The notes under the pieces: generated by a model
Databases searched by the model: none
Seen by the model: only the letters and a program-made list of their open reading frames with translations
What the model was told of the DNA's origin: nothing
Assembly: GCA_017983635.1 (NCBI GenBank)
Contig: JAGOBA010000013.1
Span: forward strand, 44,252 to 108,251
DNA: 64,000 nucleotides
Direction: 5' to 3'
Origin: Alphaproteobacteria bacterium
GTDB taxonomy: Bacteria; Pseudomonadota; Alphaproteobacteria; Micropepsales; Micropepsaceae
Part shown: piece by piece, positions 41,493 through 50,861 of the stretch
Layout: each line of letters starts with the position of its first letter
Position numbering within the stretch: the first letter of the stretch is position 1
Translations under genes and position numbers: made by a program

Positions 41493-41960
41493 GCGTTCCA
41501 TCAACGAGAGAACGAGGCCGATCAAAAGCCCCGCCGTCAGCCCCCAGTTGACCAGCGTGCCGGTCGAAACCCCGTGCGTCTCGACCGCCCTCACGATCGG
41601 ATAGAGTTTCGCGAGACCCACTCTACCAACTTGCTCAACCGTCAGAGCCACGAACATCAGCGGGATCATCGCGCGATAGCGCAGCAACACAACGAGGCCA
41701 AGCGCGCTCAAGATCAACAGCCCAAGGCCCCAACTGGCAAAGAACAGGATCAACAGTGACGCCGCTTCCGCGCCGAACGTGTCGTAGGGAACCGCATCGA
41801 CATCCTTCAAGATATGCAGATTGCTCATCCATGGATTGAAGCCGGCGACATTGAAACCCATGAGAAACTTCATCAGCACGATCGGAACATAGAACAAAAG
41901 CGCGAGCCAATAGCCCCGATAGGTGTTGTCGATCTGCGCTGGGAACATCAGCTTCAACAT
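41472..41960 (-). CDS. Membrane protein of unknown function
   Basis: About 162 residues from the ATG at 41960, which follows AGAGGG; a 24-residue longer frame to 42032 exists. Four hydrophobic helices (GYWLALLFYVPIVLMKFLMGFNV, ASLLILFFASWGLGLLILSALGLVVLL, MIPLMFVALTVEQVGRVGLA, GLTAGLLIGLVLSLM). No family recognised. It ends in the terminator stem. Confidence 0.7.
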   Translation of the reverse strand: MLKLMFPAQIDNTYRGYWLALLFYVPIVLMKFLMGFNVAGFNPWMSNLHILKDVDAVPYDTFGAEAASLLILFFASWGLGLLILSALGLVVLLRYRAMIPLMFVALTVEQVGRVGLAKLYPIVRAVETHGVSTGTLVNWGLTAGLLIGLVLSLMERKKGPLG

Positions 41961-42044
41961 GCGGCCCTCTCTGATCGCCACGAATCCGCCCTGCGCAAGG
42001 TTGCGAGGGTCGCGATCGTCGCCTAAGTACATCTCACCGGCCCC

Positions 42045-42250
42045 AATCTACCGGCGGACACAGCTGGCGGAAGAGGGCACGACCTTCGAAAAGTTAGTGG
42101 ACTACCTGCGCCGCAGAATGGCGCTGCACTATCTCGATGGGAAAAAGGTATCGATCACCGAAACCGCCTACCTCGTCGGCTTCTCCGAAGTCGCTGCCTT
42201 CTCCCGCGCCTTCAAACGCTGGACCGGCGCGAGCCCGCGCAAGCGAACCG
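42045..42250 (+). pseudogene. Displaced C-terminal piece of an AraC-type regulator
   Basis: EEGTTFEKLVDYLRRRMALHYLDGKKV followed by SITETAYLVGFSEVAAFSRA is almost the same as the last 65 residues of the regulator at 43895 (DEGTTFEKVLDELRHNMALHYLSGKKV). The DNA is near identical over about 150 bp. It has no N-terminal domain and no first helix-turn-helix, so it cannot act as a normal AraC protein. It flanks the two DUF2306 genes on the opposite side from the intact regulator. Confidence 0.85.
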
Positions 42251-42283
42251 AAGTCGCCCGGTCGAACGTAGCGGCCGAGGCAG

Positions 42284-42937
42284 TTAATTCGACGTTTGCT
42301 CCGCGTCCTTCCACCATCGCGTGAACCGCACCCGCACGAGCCAAAACAACAACAGCGTCAAAACCGCGAATACAGGCACAAGGTTCAATCGCGTCTCGCG
42401 CAAGATCTCCGGCACAAACTTCGGCTGCCCCACAAAATACGCCGTCGTCGCGATAAGCAAAGCGAGTGCCATGCGCCACACATGCCGCGCGATGCGCTGG
42501 CGTCCGGAAACGCCGCCGCGCATGACGACGCTCAGATCCGCCAGCACGCCAATCGCTGCAAACGAACCGAAGAGGTAGTGAACCTCAACAAGATCGCCGC
42601 CGAGCGACGCAAACCGTGCCGCGCTCGCGGCAACGGCGACGCCACCGATAAGCGCAACGGTCTCAAACCAGCCGATCTCGCCGTCCTTGCGCGTCGCGGC
42701 CACCCACGACGTCAGGATCAAATAGAAGGTCAATGTCGAAGCCGTGATGTTGTAGGGCTGGTCGCGCAGGACGGCGACGGCAAAGCCGCCCGTTGTCATC
42801 ACCAGCATCGCGATGAAAAAGACATTGCCCGCGAAGCGGTGGACCGCCTCGCCCTTGCGCACCAGCATCGCCACACCGCCGGCGACGAGCGCGAACGCTC
42901 CGCCCGCCACGTGAAAGAAGATAAGCGCCGTATCCAT
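42284..42937 (-). CDS. DUF2306-like membrane protein
   Basis: A 217-residue protein with about seven helices and two N-terminal histidines in FFHVAGGAFALVAGGVAMLVRKGEAVHRFAGN, the pattern of DUF2306/YozB-like membrane proteins that may bind a cofactor or metal. It follows the related gene at 42939 with one base in between, so both are co-transcribed. Function unknown. Confidence 0.75.
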   Translation of the reverse strand: MDTALIFFHVAGGAFALVAGGVAMLVRKGEAVHRFAGNVFFIAMLVMTTGGFAVAVLRDQPYNITASTLTFYLILTSWVAATRKDGEIGWFETVALIGGVAVAASAARFASLGGDLVEVHYLFGSFAAIGVLADLSVVMRGGVSGRQRIARHVWRMALALLIATTAYFVGQPKFVPEILRETRLNLVPVFAVLTLLLFWLVRVRFTRWWKDAEQTSN

Positions 42938-42938
42938 G

Positions 42939-43787
42939 TCACCAAGCCTTCAACAAGAGCCGCCACCAAATCGCGATCGCGGCGCCGGCAATGCCGGCCC
43001 CCATCGCAGTCGTCAGGAGAACGAGCAGCCCCGCCATCGCAACCTTGACGCCGGCCCCGCCGCGATCCTGCGTCCAGAAATAGAGATCAAGCACCGCGAG
43101 CGGCACGAGATAACTGCCGTAGGTCCAGAACGCGTAGAAACTCGCGTCGAACTCTTTGGGGCCGCCGAGCAGCCCGATCTTGCCGAACATCCAAGCCATC
43201 ATGCCGACGCGCAAGAACCATACGCCGTTCATCAACATGAAGGTGCGAAGCGCCCAGCGCCGGTGCACGTCGATGTTGCCGGCCCACACGTGCCCGATCG
43301 TCTGTCCGGCGCAGAACATCAACAGCACCGCGTTCAACGCGATCGGAACGTGCTCAAACGTTCCCGCGCCCCGCGTCGCATTCATGAAGAGCCCGGCCAG
43401 GCTAATCACGAAAGCCGCGAGTATGAACGTGCGTCCGCTCCAACGATGAAATGAGATCGCGCGCGCGCGTATCCACGGAATGAGTTGCACGGTACCACTC
43501 GCTGTGATCACCGCCGCCAGCATCACATGGATCGCAAATGCCAGATTCCCCGCCGTGTCGCCCGCGACATAGCCGTGCGTCATGAACGTGTTCTTGTCCC
43601 AGGCCTCGAAGTTCCCGCTGAAGGTTGGAAACGCATAGAAACCGACGATGAACAGCACGAAGAGCCACTGACCGATCGCCGCGACCAGGAACCAAAACCC
43701 GGCCGCCCCGTTCAGAATCTTGTCGGCGATCGGCGCACCTCCCGATTCCGCACGCGCGTCCGCCGCCTCCGGCGTTGCGAAGGTCAT
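42939..43787 (-). CDS. DUF2306-family membrane protein
   Basis: A 282-residue protein of seven to eight helices. The HVMLAAVITASGTVQLIPWIRAR...FHRWSGRTFILAAF segment matches DUF2306 (H-x-x-x-a..G..Q..P.lR.r...HR..GR.y...). Further His residues (ALRTFMLMNGVWF, IGHVWAGNIDVHRRWA) are conserved in the family. A divergent AraC-type regulator at 43895 probably controls this pair. Confidence 0.85.
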   Translation of the reverse strand: MTFATPEAADARAESGGAPIADKILNGAAGFWFLVAAIGQWLFVLFIVGFYAFPTFSGNFEAWDKNTFMTHGYVAGDTAGNLAFAIHVMLAAVITASGTVQLIPWIRARAISFHRWSGRTFILAAFVISLAGLFMNATRGAGTFEHVPIALNAVLLMFCAGQTIGHVWAGNIDVHRRWALRTFMLMNGVWFLRVGMMAWMFGKIGLLGGPKEFDASFYAFWTYGSYLVPLAVLDLYFWTQDRGGAGVKVAMAGLLVLLTTAMGAGIAGAAIAIWWRLLLKAW

Positions 43788-43894
43788 CGCTAATCCTTAC
43801 TTAGTGGCATAAGGAACTTAAGCGTGGCCGCCCCAACATCCCATGACGCCGGACGCCAAAAACTTGATCATACGTAACAAGGCCGGGACGAGCC

Positions 43895-44899
43895 ATGTCT
43901 GAGCTCACGGTCGCGGCAGGTCTGGCGCGCGGATTGATGCAGTTTGCCGTGTCGAAAGGCGCGAACCAAGACGCGCTGTTAGCGCGCGCAGGTGTGACGC
44001 TCGACGATCTACAAGATCAAGACAATCGCGTCCCCTACGCGAACTACGTCAAGCTGATGCGCGCTGCCAAGGAACTCACAAACAACCCCGCCCTCGCGTT
44101 GCACTACGGCGAGTTCAACGATTTCGCCGACATCTCCATCGTCGGCCTCATCACGCTCGCGGCCGAAACGATGCTCGATGCGTTCACGCAAATTAACCGC
44201 TTTGGCGGCCTCGTGATCGAGGTGGACTGCGAGCGCAGCCGCTTTGAACTCGAACGAGACGACAAAGTCATTTGGCTCATCGACACCCGTCGCTGTCCGA
44301 ACGATTTCCCCGAACTCACCGAGTCGACATTCGCCCGCATGGTTGCGGGCGGCCGCCGCATCGGACCCGCGACACTCATCAAAGAGGTGCACGTCACCCA
44401 CGATGCCCCCGCCTACCGTGCCGAATACGACCGGGTGTTCCAGCTGCCGGTCAAATTCGCGGTTCCGCGCAACCGGATCGCGCTGGACTATGCCTGGCTG
44501 ACTGCCAAGGTCGCTCTGCAGCCGCGCTACGTCTTCGGAGTTTTGAGCGAGCACGCAGAGAAGCTCCTGAAGAATCTCAAAGCCTCGAAAACCAGCCGCG
44601 GCCGGGTGGAGAGCTTGCTCATGCCCGTGCTCCACACCGGCGACGTCAGCATGGATAAGGTCGCCGAGACCATGGCGTTGAGCCGTCAAACGCTGTTCCG
44701 CAAACTGAAAGACGAAGGCACAACGTTCGAAAAAGTGCTCGACGAACTGCGCCACAACATGGCGCTGCACTATCTGAGCGGCAAAAAGGTATCGATCACC
44801 GAAACCGCCTACCTCGTCGGCTTCTCCGAAGTCGCCGCCTTCTCGCGCGCCTTCAAACGCTGGACCGGCAAAAGCCCGCGCGAGATGCGGAAAGCCTGA
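43895..44899 (+). CDS. AraC-family transcriptional regulator
   Basis: A 334-residue activator of the Arabinose_bd/OruR type: an N-terminal ligand domain (about 1-210) and two C-terminal helix-turn-helix elements (MDKVAETMALSRQTLFRKLKDEG and SITETAYLVGFSEVAAFSRAFKRWTG). It is divergent to the DUF2306 pair across about 107 bp, so that pair is the likely target. The ligand is not known. A copy of its last exon-like segment lies at 42045. Confidence 0.9.
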   Translation: MSELTVAAGLARGLMQFAVSKGANQDALLARAGVTLDDLQDQDNRVPYANYVKLMRAAKELTNNPALALHYGEFNDFADISIVGLITLAAETMLDAFTQINRFGGLVIEVDCERSRFELERDDKVIWLIDTRRCPNDFPELTESTFARMVAGGRRIGPATLIKEVHVTHDAPAYRAEYDRVFQLPVKFAVPRNRIALDYAWLTAKVALQPRYVFGVLSEHAEKLLKNLKASKTSRGRVESLLMPVLHTGDVSMDKVAETMALSRQTLFRKLKDEGTTFEKVLDELRHNMALHYLSGKKVSITETAYLVGFSEVAAFSRAFKRWTGKSPREMRKA

Positions 44900-44900
44900 A

Positions 44901-45740
44901 CTAAATCTGATAGTCGCCCGGCACGTCTTCGATGATCTGATTCATCTCTTGCGCTGGCCGCTCGCAACCGGCGCAGCCCACGACCTTCGCCGGTACACCG
45001 ACCGCCGTGCAGCGTTCGGGCACGTTGTGCAGAACAACGCTGCCGGCGCCCACGCGGCTGTAAGCGCCGATTTCGATATTGCCCAGAATCTTCGCGCCCG
45101 AACCGATCATCACGCCGCGACGGATCTTCGGATGCCGGTCGCCCTGTTCTTTGCCCGTACCGCCCAGCGTCACGCCCTGAAGCATCGACACGTCGTCTTC
45201 GACGATCGCCGTCTCGCCGATCACGACGCCGGTACCGTGATCGATCATCACGCCGCGCCCGATGCGCGCCGCCGGATGAATGTCGACACCGAACACTTCC
45301 GAGATACGGCTTTGGAAATGCAGCGCCAACGCCCGCCGCCCCTTCGCCCACAGCCAATGCGTGACGCGGTAGGACTGCAGCGCGTGAAAGCCCTTGAAGA
45401 ACAGCAACGGCTCGACGAACGCGTTCACCGCCGGATCGCGCTCGTAGATCGCCGACAAGTCCGCGCGCACTTCGTCGCCGATCGTTGGCGCGTCCGCGAA
45501 CGCTTGATCGAACACCTGCCGCACCTGCATCGCGCCGACATCGTCGTTGCCGAGCTTCTGCGCCAGGTGATAGGTCAGCGCTTCTTCCAACCGCTCATGA
45601 TTAAGGATCGTAGCGTGGACGAAGCTCGCCAGCGCGGGTTCCGCCGCCGCCATGCGGATGGCTTCCTCTCGCGTCTGCGACCACACGGGATCGCAAATCG
45701 CAAATTTCTCGGCAATCACAGGCATCGGTCGGTTTTCCAT
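44901..45740 (-). CDS. cysE: Serine O-acetyltransferase
   Basis: A 279-residue enzyme making O-acetylserine from serine and acetyl-CoA, the first step of cysteine synthesis. The N-terminal helical SATase domain is DPVWSQTREEAIRMAAAEPALASF. The left-handed beta-helix shows VDIHPAARIGRGVMIDHGTGVVIGE, DVSMLQGVTLGGTGK and a KILGNIEIGAYSRVGAGSVV hexapeptide series. Catalytic Asp/His (MIDHGTG) and the second His (GDRHPKI) are present. It has the usual length of CysE. It is convergent with the AraC gene. The ATG at 45740 or the Met five codons on are both possible. Confidence 0.97.
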   Translation of the reverse strand: MENRPMPVIAEKFAICDPVWSQTREEAIRMAAAEPALASFVHATILNHERLEEALTYHLAQKLGNDDVGAMQVRQVFDQAFADAPTIGDEVRADLSAIYERDPAVNAFVEPLLFFKGFHALQSYRVTHWLWAKGRRALALHFQSRISEVFGVDIHPAARIGRGVMIDHGTGVVIGETAIVEDDVSMLQGVTLGGTGKEQGDRHPKIRRGVMIGSGAKILGNIEIGAYSRVGAGSVVLHNVPERCTAVGVPAKVVGCAGCERPAQEMNQIIEDVPGDYQI

Positions 45741-45801
45741 GGACCCATCTTATTACAGATGGGGTCTTTCCGACAGCCTATCAAGCAAGTGTGACGCCAG
45801 G

Positions 45802-46980
45802 TTAACGCGCCTTGACCATAGGCAACCCCGCCAAGCAAATCGTGGCAAAAACCGCGCCGGCCGCGAACGTTGCCTCGGCGCCGAGCCAATTCCACAACGA
45901 TCCCGCAACAATACTGGCAACCAACAATGCAATGCCGGTCACCAAGTGGAACACGCCAAAGGCGGTCCCGCGCAGGTCTTCGCGCGCCGTGTCAGCGACG
46001 AGCGCGGACAACAAGCCCTGGCTGAAACCCATGTGCACGCCCCAAAGCAAGGCGCCCGCCATCAACCCGAGCACGTTCGCCCAAAGCACCAACACAACGT
46101 CCGACAACACCAGCACCACAAGGCTAAACGCGAGCAATTCCTTTCGCCCCATCCTGTCGGAGAGCGCGCCAACCGGAGCCGCCACCGCCGCATAGGCGAC
46201 GTTCATCGCCACCAGCACCAACGGCACATACGCCACAGAAAGACCGACATCACTACCGCGCAAGATCAAGAACGCTTCACTAAATCGTGCCAGCGAAAAC
46301 ACCCCGCCGAGTGCGACGACCGCCCAAAACCCGCGCCCCATCTGCCTGAGGTCCGCCAGTTGCAACGGCAGGGCCGCTTTTTTCCCGTTGCCGCCGTTGA
46401 TCGGCGCGTCCTCAACGCCCAACAAAAGCAGCAGCACCGCGATCGCGGCTGGAATTATCGCCCACCAAAACACCGCGCGCATATCGCCCGCGAGCACGAT
46501 CATCAGTCCGATCGCAGCCAATGGCCCGACAAACGCACCGATCGTGTCGAGCGACTGGCGCAATCCGTACGCGGCGCCGCGCACATCGTCACTCGTAACG
46601 TCGGCAATGAGTGCATCGCGTGGCGCGCCGCGAATACCCTTCCCCACCCGATCCGCAAACCGCGCCGCCAACACTTCGAACGGCGTGACCGCCAGCGGAA
46701 ACACCGGCTTTGTCAGCGCGGCCATGCTGTAGCCGATAACCGCCAAGAGCTTTCGCTTCCCCAAGCGATCGCTCAGCCAGCCGGAAAAAACCTTCACCGC
46801 CGACGCCGTAAACTCCGCGACACCCTCGATCACACCGACCAGGAACGTGCTCGCACCGAGCGTCGTCGTAAGAAAGACCGGCAACAGCCCGTGGATCATC
46901 TCCGACGAGATGTCCATAAACATCGACACAAAGCCCAGGGCCCAGACCGTTCGGGGAATTCGCGCGAGACTCGATTTCAT
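45802..46980 (-). CDS. MFS transporter
   Basis: About 392 residues and 12 helices from the ATG at 46980. The MFS loop motif GWLSDRLGKRKLL is between helices 2 and 3 and again as GALSDRMGRKELL in the second half. The first helices (GFVSMFMDISSEMIHGLLPVFLTTTLG) and ADRVGKGIRGAPRDALIADV are typical for the subgroup often annotated as fosmidomycin/multidrug-like exporters. The substrate is not known. Divergent to the nitroreductase across 46 bp. Confidence 0.9.
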   Translation of the reverse strand: MKSSLARIPRTVWALGFVSMFMDISSEMIHGLLPVFLTTTLGASTFLVGVIEGVAEFTASAVKVFSGWLSDRLGKRKLLAVIGYSMAALTKPVFPLAVTPFEVLAARFADRVGKGIRGAPRDALIADVTSDDVRGAAYGLRQSLDTIGAFVGPLAAIGLMIVLAGDMRAVFWWAIIPAAIAVLLLLLGVEDAPINGGNGKKAALPLQLADLRQMGRGFWAVVALGGVFSLARFSEAFLILRGSDVGLSVAYVPLVLVAMNVAYAAVAAPVGALSDRMGRKELLAFSLVVLVLSDVVLVLWANVLGLMAGALLWGVHMGFSQGLLSALVADTAREDLRGTAFGVFHLVTGIALLVASIVAGSLWNWLGAEATFAAGAVFATICLAGLPMVKAR

Positions 46981-47026
46981 CGCCGCCGACCATAGTCTAT
47001 CGTCGCGCGAAATCACGAGGGGCCGA

Positions 47027-47617
47027 ATGTCCGAACTCAATGTCGCCGCACCGCAAGCGCTCCAGCTGCTGCTGACCCGCCGCTCAGGCTCGGCCAAACG
47101 CATGAAGGGCCCCGGCCCCACCGACGACCAGATTCAAACGCTGATCCGTGCCGCCAGCCGCGTTCCCGATCACGGCAAGCTGACGCCTTGGCGCTTCCTA
47201 ATCTTCAAGAGCGACGCCCGCGCCGCCTTCGGCGACGTACTGGTCCGCGCGCTGAAAGAATCCGAACCGCAAGCAGACGCCGATCGCATTGCGCAGGAGC
47301 AGGGCCGCTTCCTCCGTGCGCCCGTCGTCATTGCCGTCGTCAGCCGCGCCCGCGAAGGGCTCCCCATTCCGGAGTGGGAACAAATCCTCTCCGCCGGTGC
47401 CGCCTGCCAAACGCTCTGCATCGCAGCCCACGCGATGGGCTTCACACCGAGCTGGATCACGGAGTGGTACGCCTATCACCCGACCGTTCGCGCGGCGCTT
47501 GGCCTGCAATCCAACGAACGCATCGCCGGCTTCATCCACCTCGGCCACTCTGCCGAACCCCTCGTCGACCGCCCGCGCCCGTCGTTCGAACAAATTGCGC
47601 AAGAGTGGACGCGATAG
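47027..47617 (+). CDS. Nitroreductase family protein (YdjA-like)
   Basis: A 196-residue FMN-dependent reductase. It begins with LLTRRSGSAKRMKGPGPTDDQIQTLIRAASRVPDHGKLTPWRF, matching YdjA-type nitroreductases that use NAD(P)H. The GAACQTLCIAAHAMGF and FIHLGHSAEPLVDRPRP segments close the FMN site. The ATG follows GAGGGGCC. It is convergent with the histidine phosphatase at 47620. Confidence 0.92.
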   Translation: MSELNVAAPQALQLLLTRRSGSAKRMKGPGPTDDQIQTLIRAASRVPDHGKLTPWRFLIFKSDARAAFGDVLVRALKESEPQADADRIAQEQGRFLRAPVVIAVVSRAREGLPIPEWEQILSAGAACQTLCIAAHAMGFTPSWITEWYAYHPTVRAALGLQSNERIAGFIHLGHSAEPLVDRPRPSFEQIAQEWTR

Positions 47618-47619
47618 CA

Positions 47620-48198
47620 TCAGGCCAGCGGCACAAACTCGTACACGACCGCGTTCCAGAACTTGGCGCGGTGCCGGCCGTGTTTTCGCCAGCCGAGTTT
47701 GCTCAGCATCCGCCCCACGATCGCGTTGAAGTAGCCATGCGCGACCAAGACCGCGATGCCGTCTTCGCCGGCGGTCTCGGCCAGCATCGCCGCCGCCTTC
47801 TCGGCACGCTCCTTAGCATCGCGAAAGTCCTCGATGCCGCCATCGTGCCCCGCATGCCAAGCAAGCCGGGCGATCACCGCCCACGCCGGCGGCTTCATCC
47901 GCACCAGCGGCAGACGCGGCGACTTCAATTGCGCTTCCATAAAAAGCGGGCTCATCGAAATTTCCGCGTGCGGCGCCACCGCCCGCGCACTCTCTCTCGC
48001 GCGCGGCCGGTCGGAGGCATAGACGCGCCGCGTCTCGCTGATCATCTGCACCAGCCACTCCGGCGGCGCACTGTCGGGATCGAGCCCCGCAGCCTCGTAC
48101 TCGTCGATGTAATCCTTAAAGCGCCGGTGCGTGATCCAGCCGCTGGGCGCAACATCGGGCTTGCCGTGACGGATCAGAACAATTCTGATGGGATTCAC
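47620..48198 (-). CDS. Histidine phosphatase family protein
   Basis: About 192 residues from a GTG at 48198. The catalytic RHG motif (IVLIRHGKPD) is at the N-terminus. The second conserved His lies in VLVAHGYFNAIVGRML, and SDRPRARESA is the middle motif of the phosphoglycerate-mutase-like fold. The frame extends to 48270, but that part would overlap the enoyl-CoA hydratase gene on the other strand and reads as Arg-rich, so the GTG is preferred. The substrate is not determined. Confidence 0.8.
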   Translation of the reverse strand: MNPIRIVLIRHGKPDVAPSGWITHRRFKDYIDEYEAAGLDPDSAPPEWLVQMISETRRVYASDRPRARESARAVAPHAEISMSPLFMEAQLKSPRLPLVRMKPPAWAVIARLAWHAGHDGGIEDFRDAKERAEKAAAMLAETAGEDGIAVLVAHGYFNAIVGRMLSKLGWRKHGRHRAKFWNAVVYEFVPLA

Positions 48199-48253
48199 GT
48201 TCTGCCGCACGCGCCGTTTGCGGCGTCTCAGCACCCTCGCACCCAGGCCTTCC

Positions 48254-49036
48254 ATGACCTCAAAGCTCATTGCTGATATTCACGGGTCTACCGGTTATCT
48301 CGTACTGAACGCGCCCGAGCGGCGCAATGCGCTTAGCCTCGACATGTGGCAAGCGATCCCCGGCATCATCGGGCGTTTCGTACAGGATTCCAATATCCGC
48401 TCCATCGTAATCAGGGGAGAAGGCCGCGAAGCCTTCGCTGCCGGAGCTGACATATCGGAGTTCGAGGCCCAGCGCGCAACAGACGACAGCGGGAAAGTCT
48501 ACGACGAAGCAACCCACGAGGCGACCGCCGCCATAGCCAATTGTAACAAGCCCGTCATCGCCGCCATCCGGGGGATCTGCTTCGGCGGCGGCATGGCGCT
48601 GGCCATGGCCTGCGACCTGCGCCTGGCGGCCGATGACGCCAGGTTCTGCATCCCGGCCGGCAAGCTTGGGATCGGCTATAGCCACGACGGCACCGCCGCC
48701 TTGGTGGCACGCTTAGGGCCTGCGCTGACCGCCGAAATGCTGTTCACCGCCCGCGTCTACAGCGCCCACGAGGCGCTCATGCGCGGCATCATCCACCAGC
48801 TGGCGCCGGTCGCCGACTTCGACGCCGTCGTAAAGGGCTACACCACCATGATCGGTGCCAACGCCCCCCTGACAATCGCCGCCGCAAAGACGGCCATCCG
48901 CGCCGTCGTCTCAGGCCGGCCCAGCGAACACGAAGCCGCAGAGCGCGCGGTCGCGACCTGCATGACCAGCGACGACTATCGCGAAGGCCGCCGCGCCTTT
49001 CTGGAAAAGCGCAAACCAACCTTCCACGGCCGCTAG
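48254..49036 (+). CDS. Enoyl-CoA hydratase/isomerase family protein
   Basis: A 260-residue crotonase-fold protein acting on acyl-CoA esters. The oxyanion-hole segments are EAFAAGADISEFEAQ and the GGGMALAMACDLRLAADDARF signature. The region around FGIGYSHDG replaces the usual catalytic Glu with Ser/His/Asp, so the reaction may be isomerase- or hydrolase-like rather than a standard hydration. Start at the ATG 48254. It is followed after 50 bp by an SDR gene in the same direction. Confidence 0.9.
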   Translation: MTSKLIADIHGSTGYLVLNAPERRNALSLDMWQAIPGIIGRFVQDSNIRSIVIRGEGREAFAAGADISEFEAQRATDDSGKVYDEATHEATAAIANCNKPVIAAIRGICFGGGMALAMACDLRLAADDARFCIPAGKLGIGYSHDGTAALVARLGPALTAEMLFTARVYSAHEALMRGIIHQLAPVADFDAVVKGYTTMIGANAPLTIAAAKTAIRAVVSGRPSEHEAAERAVATCMTSDDYREGRRAFLEKRKPTFHGR

Positions 49037-49086
49037 AAGGCGGATAAACAAGCGTCAACGAACAAAAGACACTTGGGAGACGCCAA

Positions 49087-49875
49087 ATGGACATGAAAGG
49101 TCAGGTGGCCATCGTCACCGGGTCGGCGACGGGCCTCGGCGCCGCGGTCGCCTTGAAGCTCGCCGGTCTCGGCGCGAACGTCGTTGTGAACTACACGAAG
49201 AGCATCAAGGAAGCCGAAGAGACATTAGGCCTCGCAAAGGCCAAAGGCGTCGATGCTTTGCTCGCCCAAGGCGATGTCGCCTCGGACGACGATTGCCGCC
49301 GGATCGCCAAGCAAACGGTCGAGCGCTGGGGCCGCATCGATATGCTGGTCAACAACGCCGGCACCACGAAGTTCGCCGACCACGCCGACCTCGACGCGTT
49401 GAATGCCGACGACTTCCTGAACATCTACAAGGTCAACGTGGTCGGCGCGTTCCAGATGATCCGCGCCTGCGCACCGCAACTGAAAGCCTCGGGCTTCGGC
49501 CGAGTCGTCAATGTCTCCTCGATCGCGGGCGTCCTCGGCGTTGGTTCATCGGTCGCCTACGCATCATCCAAGGGCGCACTCAACACGATGACCTTCTCGC
49601 TCGCCCGCGCGCTCGCGCCCGAGATCCGCGTCAATGCCGTTTGCCCCGGCTTCATCGGCACGCGCTGGTTCTCCGAGCGCTTCGGGCCCGAGACCTACGC
49701 CCGCATCGTCGAGCACAACAAGCAATCGACCCCGCTCCACCGCGCCGGCACCCCCGAAGATGTCGCCGAAGCCGTGGCCTTCTTCTGCGGCGAAGGCGCC
49801 CGCCATATCACCGGCGAAACCCTCCTGAGCGACGCCGGCCACCACCTGGCGATTGCAGGCGTCGTCCGCCGCTAG
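49087..49875 (+). CDS. Short-chain dehydrogenase/reductase
   Basis: A 262-residue classical SDR. The NAD(P)-binding TGSATGLG is at 11-18, NNAG follows WGRIDMLV, and the catalytic Ser (NVSSIAG) and Y-x3-K (AYASSKGALN) are present. The C-terminal LLSDAGHHLAIAG is typical of FabG-like members. GGGAG precedes the ATG. It may form an operon with the enoyl-CoA hydratase for fatty or aromatic acid metabolism. Substrate unknown. Confidence 0.95.
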   Translation: MDMKGQVAIVTGSATGLGAAVALKLAGLGANVVVNYTKSIKEAEETLGLAKAKGVDALLAQGDVASDDDCRRIAKQTVERWGRIDMLVNNAGTTKFADHADLDALNADDFLNIYKVNVVGAFQMIRACAPQLKASGFGRVVNVSSIAGVLGVGSSVAYASSKGALNTMTFSLARALAPEIRVNAVCPGFIGTRWFSERFGPETYARIVEHNKQSTPLHRAGTPEDVAEAVAFFCGEGARHITGETLLSDAGHHLAIAGVVRR

Positions 49876-50039
49876 CGCTCCCAAAACCAAGCCGCCTGCT
49901 CATCGCAGCAACAATTCCTATTTGTGTTGCCAAACTGACACGAGATTAGCGCCACCGCCCCATTGCCATCGCGCCCAGACACGCCATTCATAGACGAAGC
50001 GGGCCGAAATCGGCTCGATGGCTTGTAGCGAGGGTGATC

Positions 50040-50795
50040 ATGAGAACAAGACTCCTGACGGCAACGCTCTTCGGCGCCATGGCGCTGGGCGGATTTCAAA
50101 CGGCCGCGCTCGCCGATGGTGGCGAGGAGGAGGAGGCGAGCCCCTGGTCGATCTCGCTTGCGTTCACCAGCGACTATCGCTTCCGCGGTCAAAGCCAAAC
50201 CTCGCGCGACCCAGCGCCACAAGCGTCGGTCAACTTCGAAAGCGCATCCGGTTTCTTCGCCGGCGTTTGGGCTTCAACCATCGACTTCAGCGAATCGCTC
50301 GACTTCGATTCCGAACTCGAGATCGATCTCTACGCAGGTTACAATTTCTCGCTGGGCGAGAACACCGAAGGCAGTCTAAAGGCCACGTACTACTTCTATC
50401 CAGACAACCCCGGAAACTACGAATATTTCGAGTTTCAAGCCGCGCTAAGCCATAGCTTCGACCGCATCACTCTTTCGGGCGAGCTCAACTACAGTCCGGA
50501 CTACTTCAACGAGACCGGCTCCGCCATTGCCGTCGCCGGCGGCGCCGAAGTCTCGTTGGTCGATAACCTGTCGGCCAGTGGCCACGTCGGTTATCAGTGG
50601 ATCGATGACAACGCTCTTTTTGCCACGCCGGATTTTCTCTACTGGGATCTCGGCCTGACGCTTACGCTGCTGGAAGAACACATCACGCTTGACGCAAGGT
50701 ACGTTGCGACCGACCTCGACGACGCCGATTGCTTCGGTGGAACGGACCTGTGCGAGGGCGGTTTTGTCGGAACGGTAACACTCGCAATTCCATAA
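50040..50795 (+). CDS. TorF-family putative porin 1
   Basis: A 251-residue outer-membrane protein with a signal peptide (cut after T-A-A-L-A-D). It carries the Gcw_chp/TorF pattern: SLAFTSDYRFRGQSQT near the mature N-terminus, a conserved GVWASTIDF, and DYFNETGSAIA. C-terminal strand VGTVTLAIP. A second member follows at 51139. TorF proteins are barrels of unknown substrate, frequent in marine and soil proteobacteria. AGGGTGAT stands before the ATG, and a terminator follows. Confidence 0.88.
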   Translation: MRTRLLTATLFGAMALGGFQTAALADGGEEEEASPWSISLAFTSDYRFRGQSQTSRDPAPQASVNFESASGFFAGVWASTIDFSESLDFDSELEIDLYAGYNFSLGENTEGSLKATYYFYPDNPGNYEYFEFQAALSHSFDRITLSGELNYSPDYFNETGSAIAVAGGAEVSLVDNLSASGHVGYQWIDDNALFATPDFLYWDLGLTLTLLEEHITLDARYVATDLDDADCFGGTDLCEGGFVGTVTLAIP

Positions 50796-50820
50796 TCGGC
50801 ACGCATCGCGCACAAAACGG

Positions 50821-50850
50821 AGCCCCGCAACGGCAACGTGCGGGGCTTTT
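50821..50850 (+). terminator. Rho-independent terminator
   Basis: AGCCCCGCA / TGCGGGGCT stem with ACGGCAACG loop and T4, 25 bp after the first TorF gene. Confidence 0.85.
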
Positions 50851-50861
50851 CCATGCACGCA

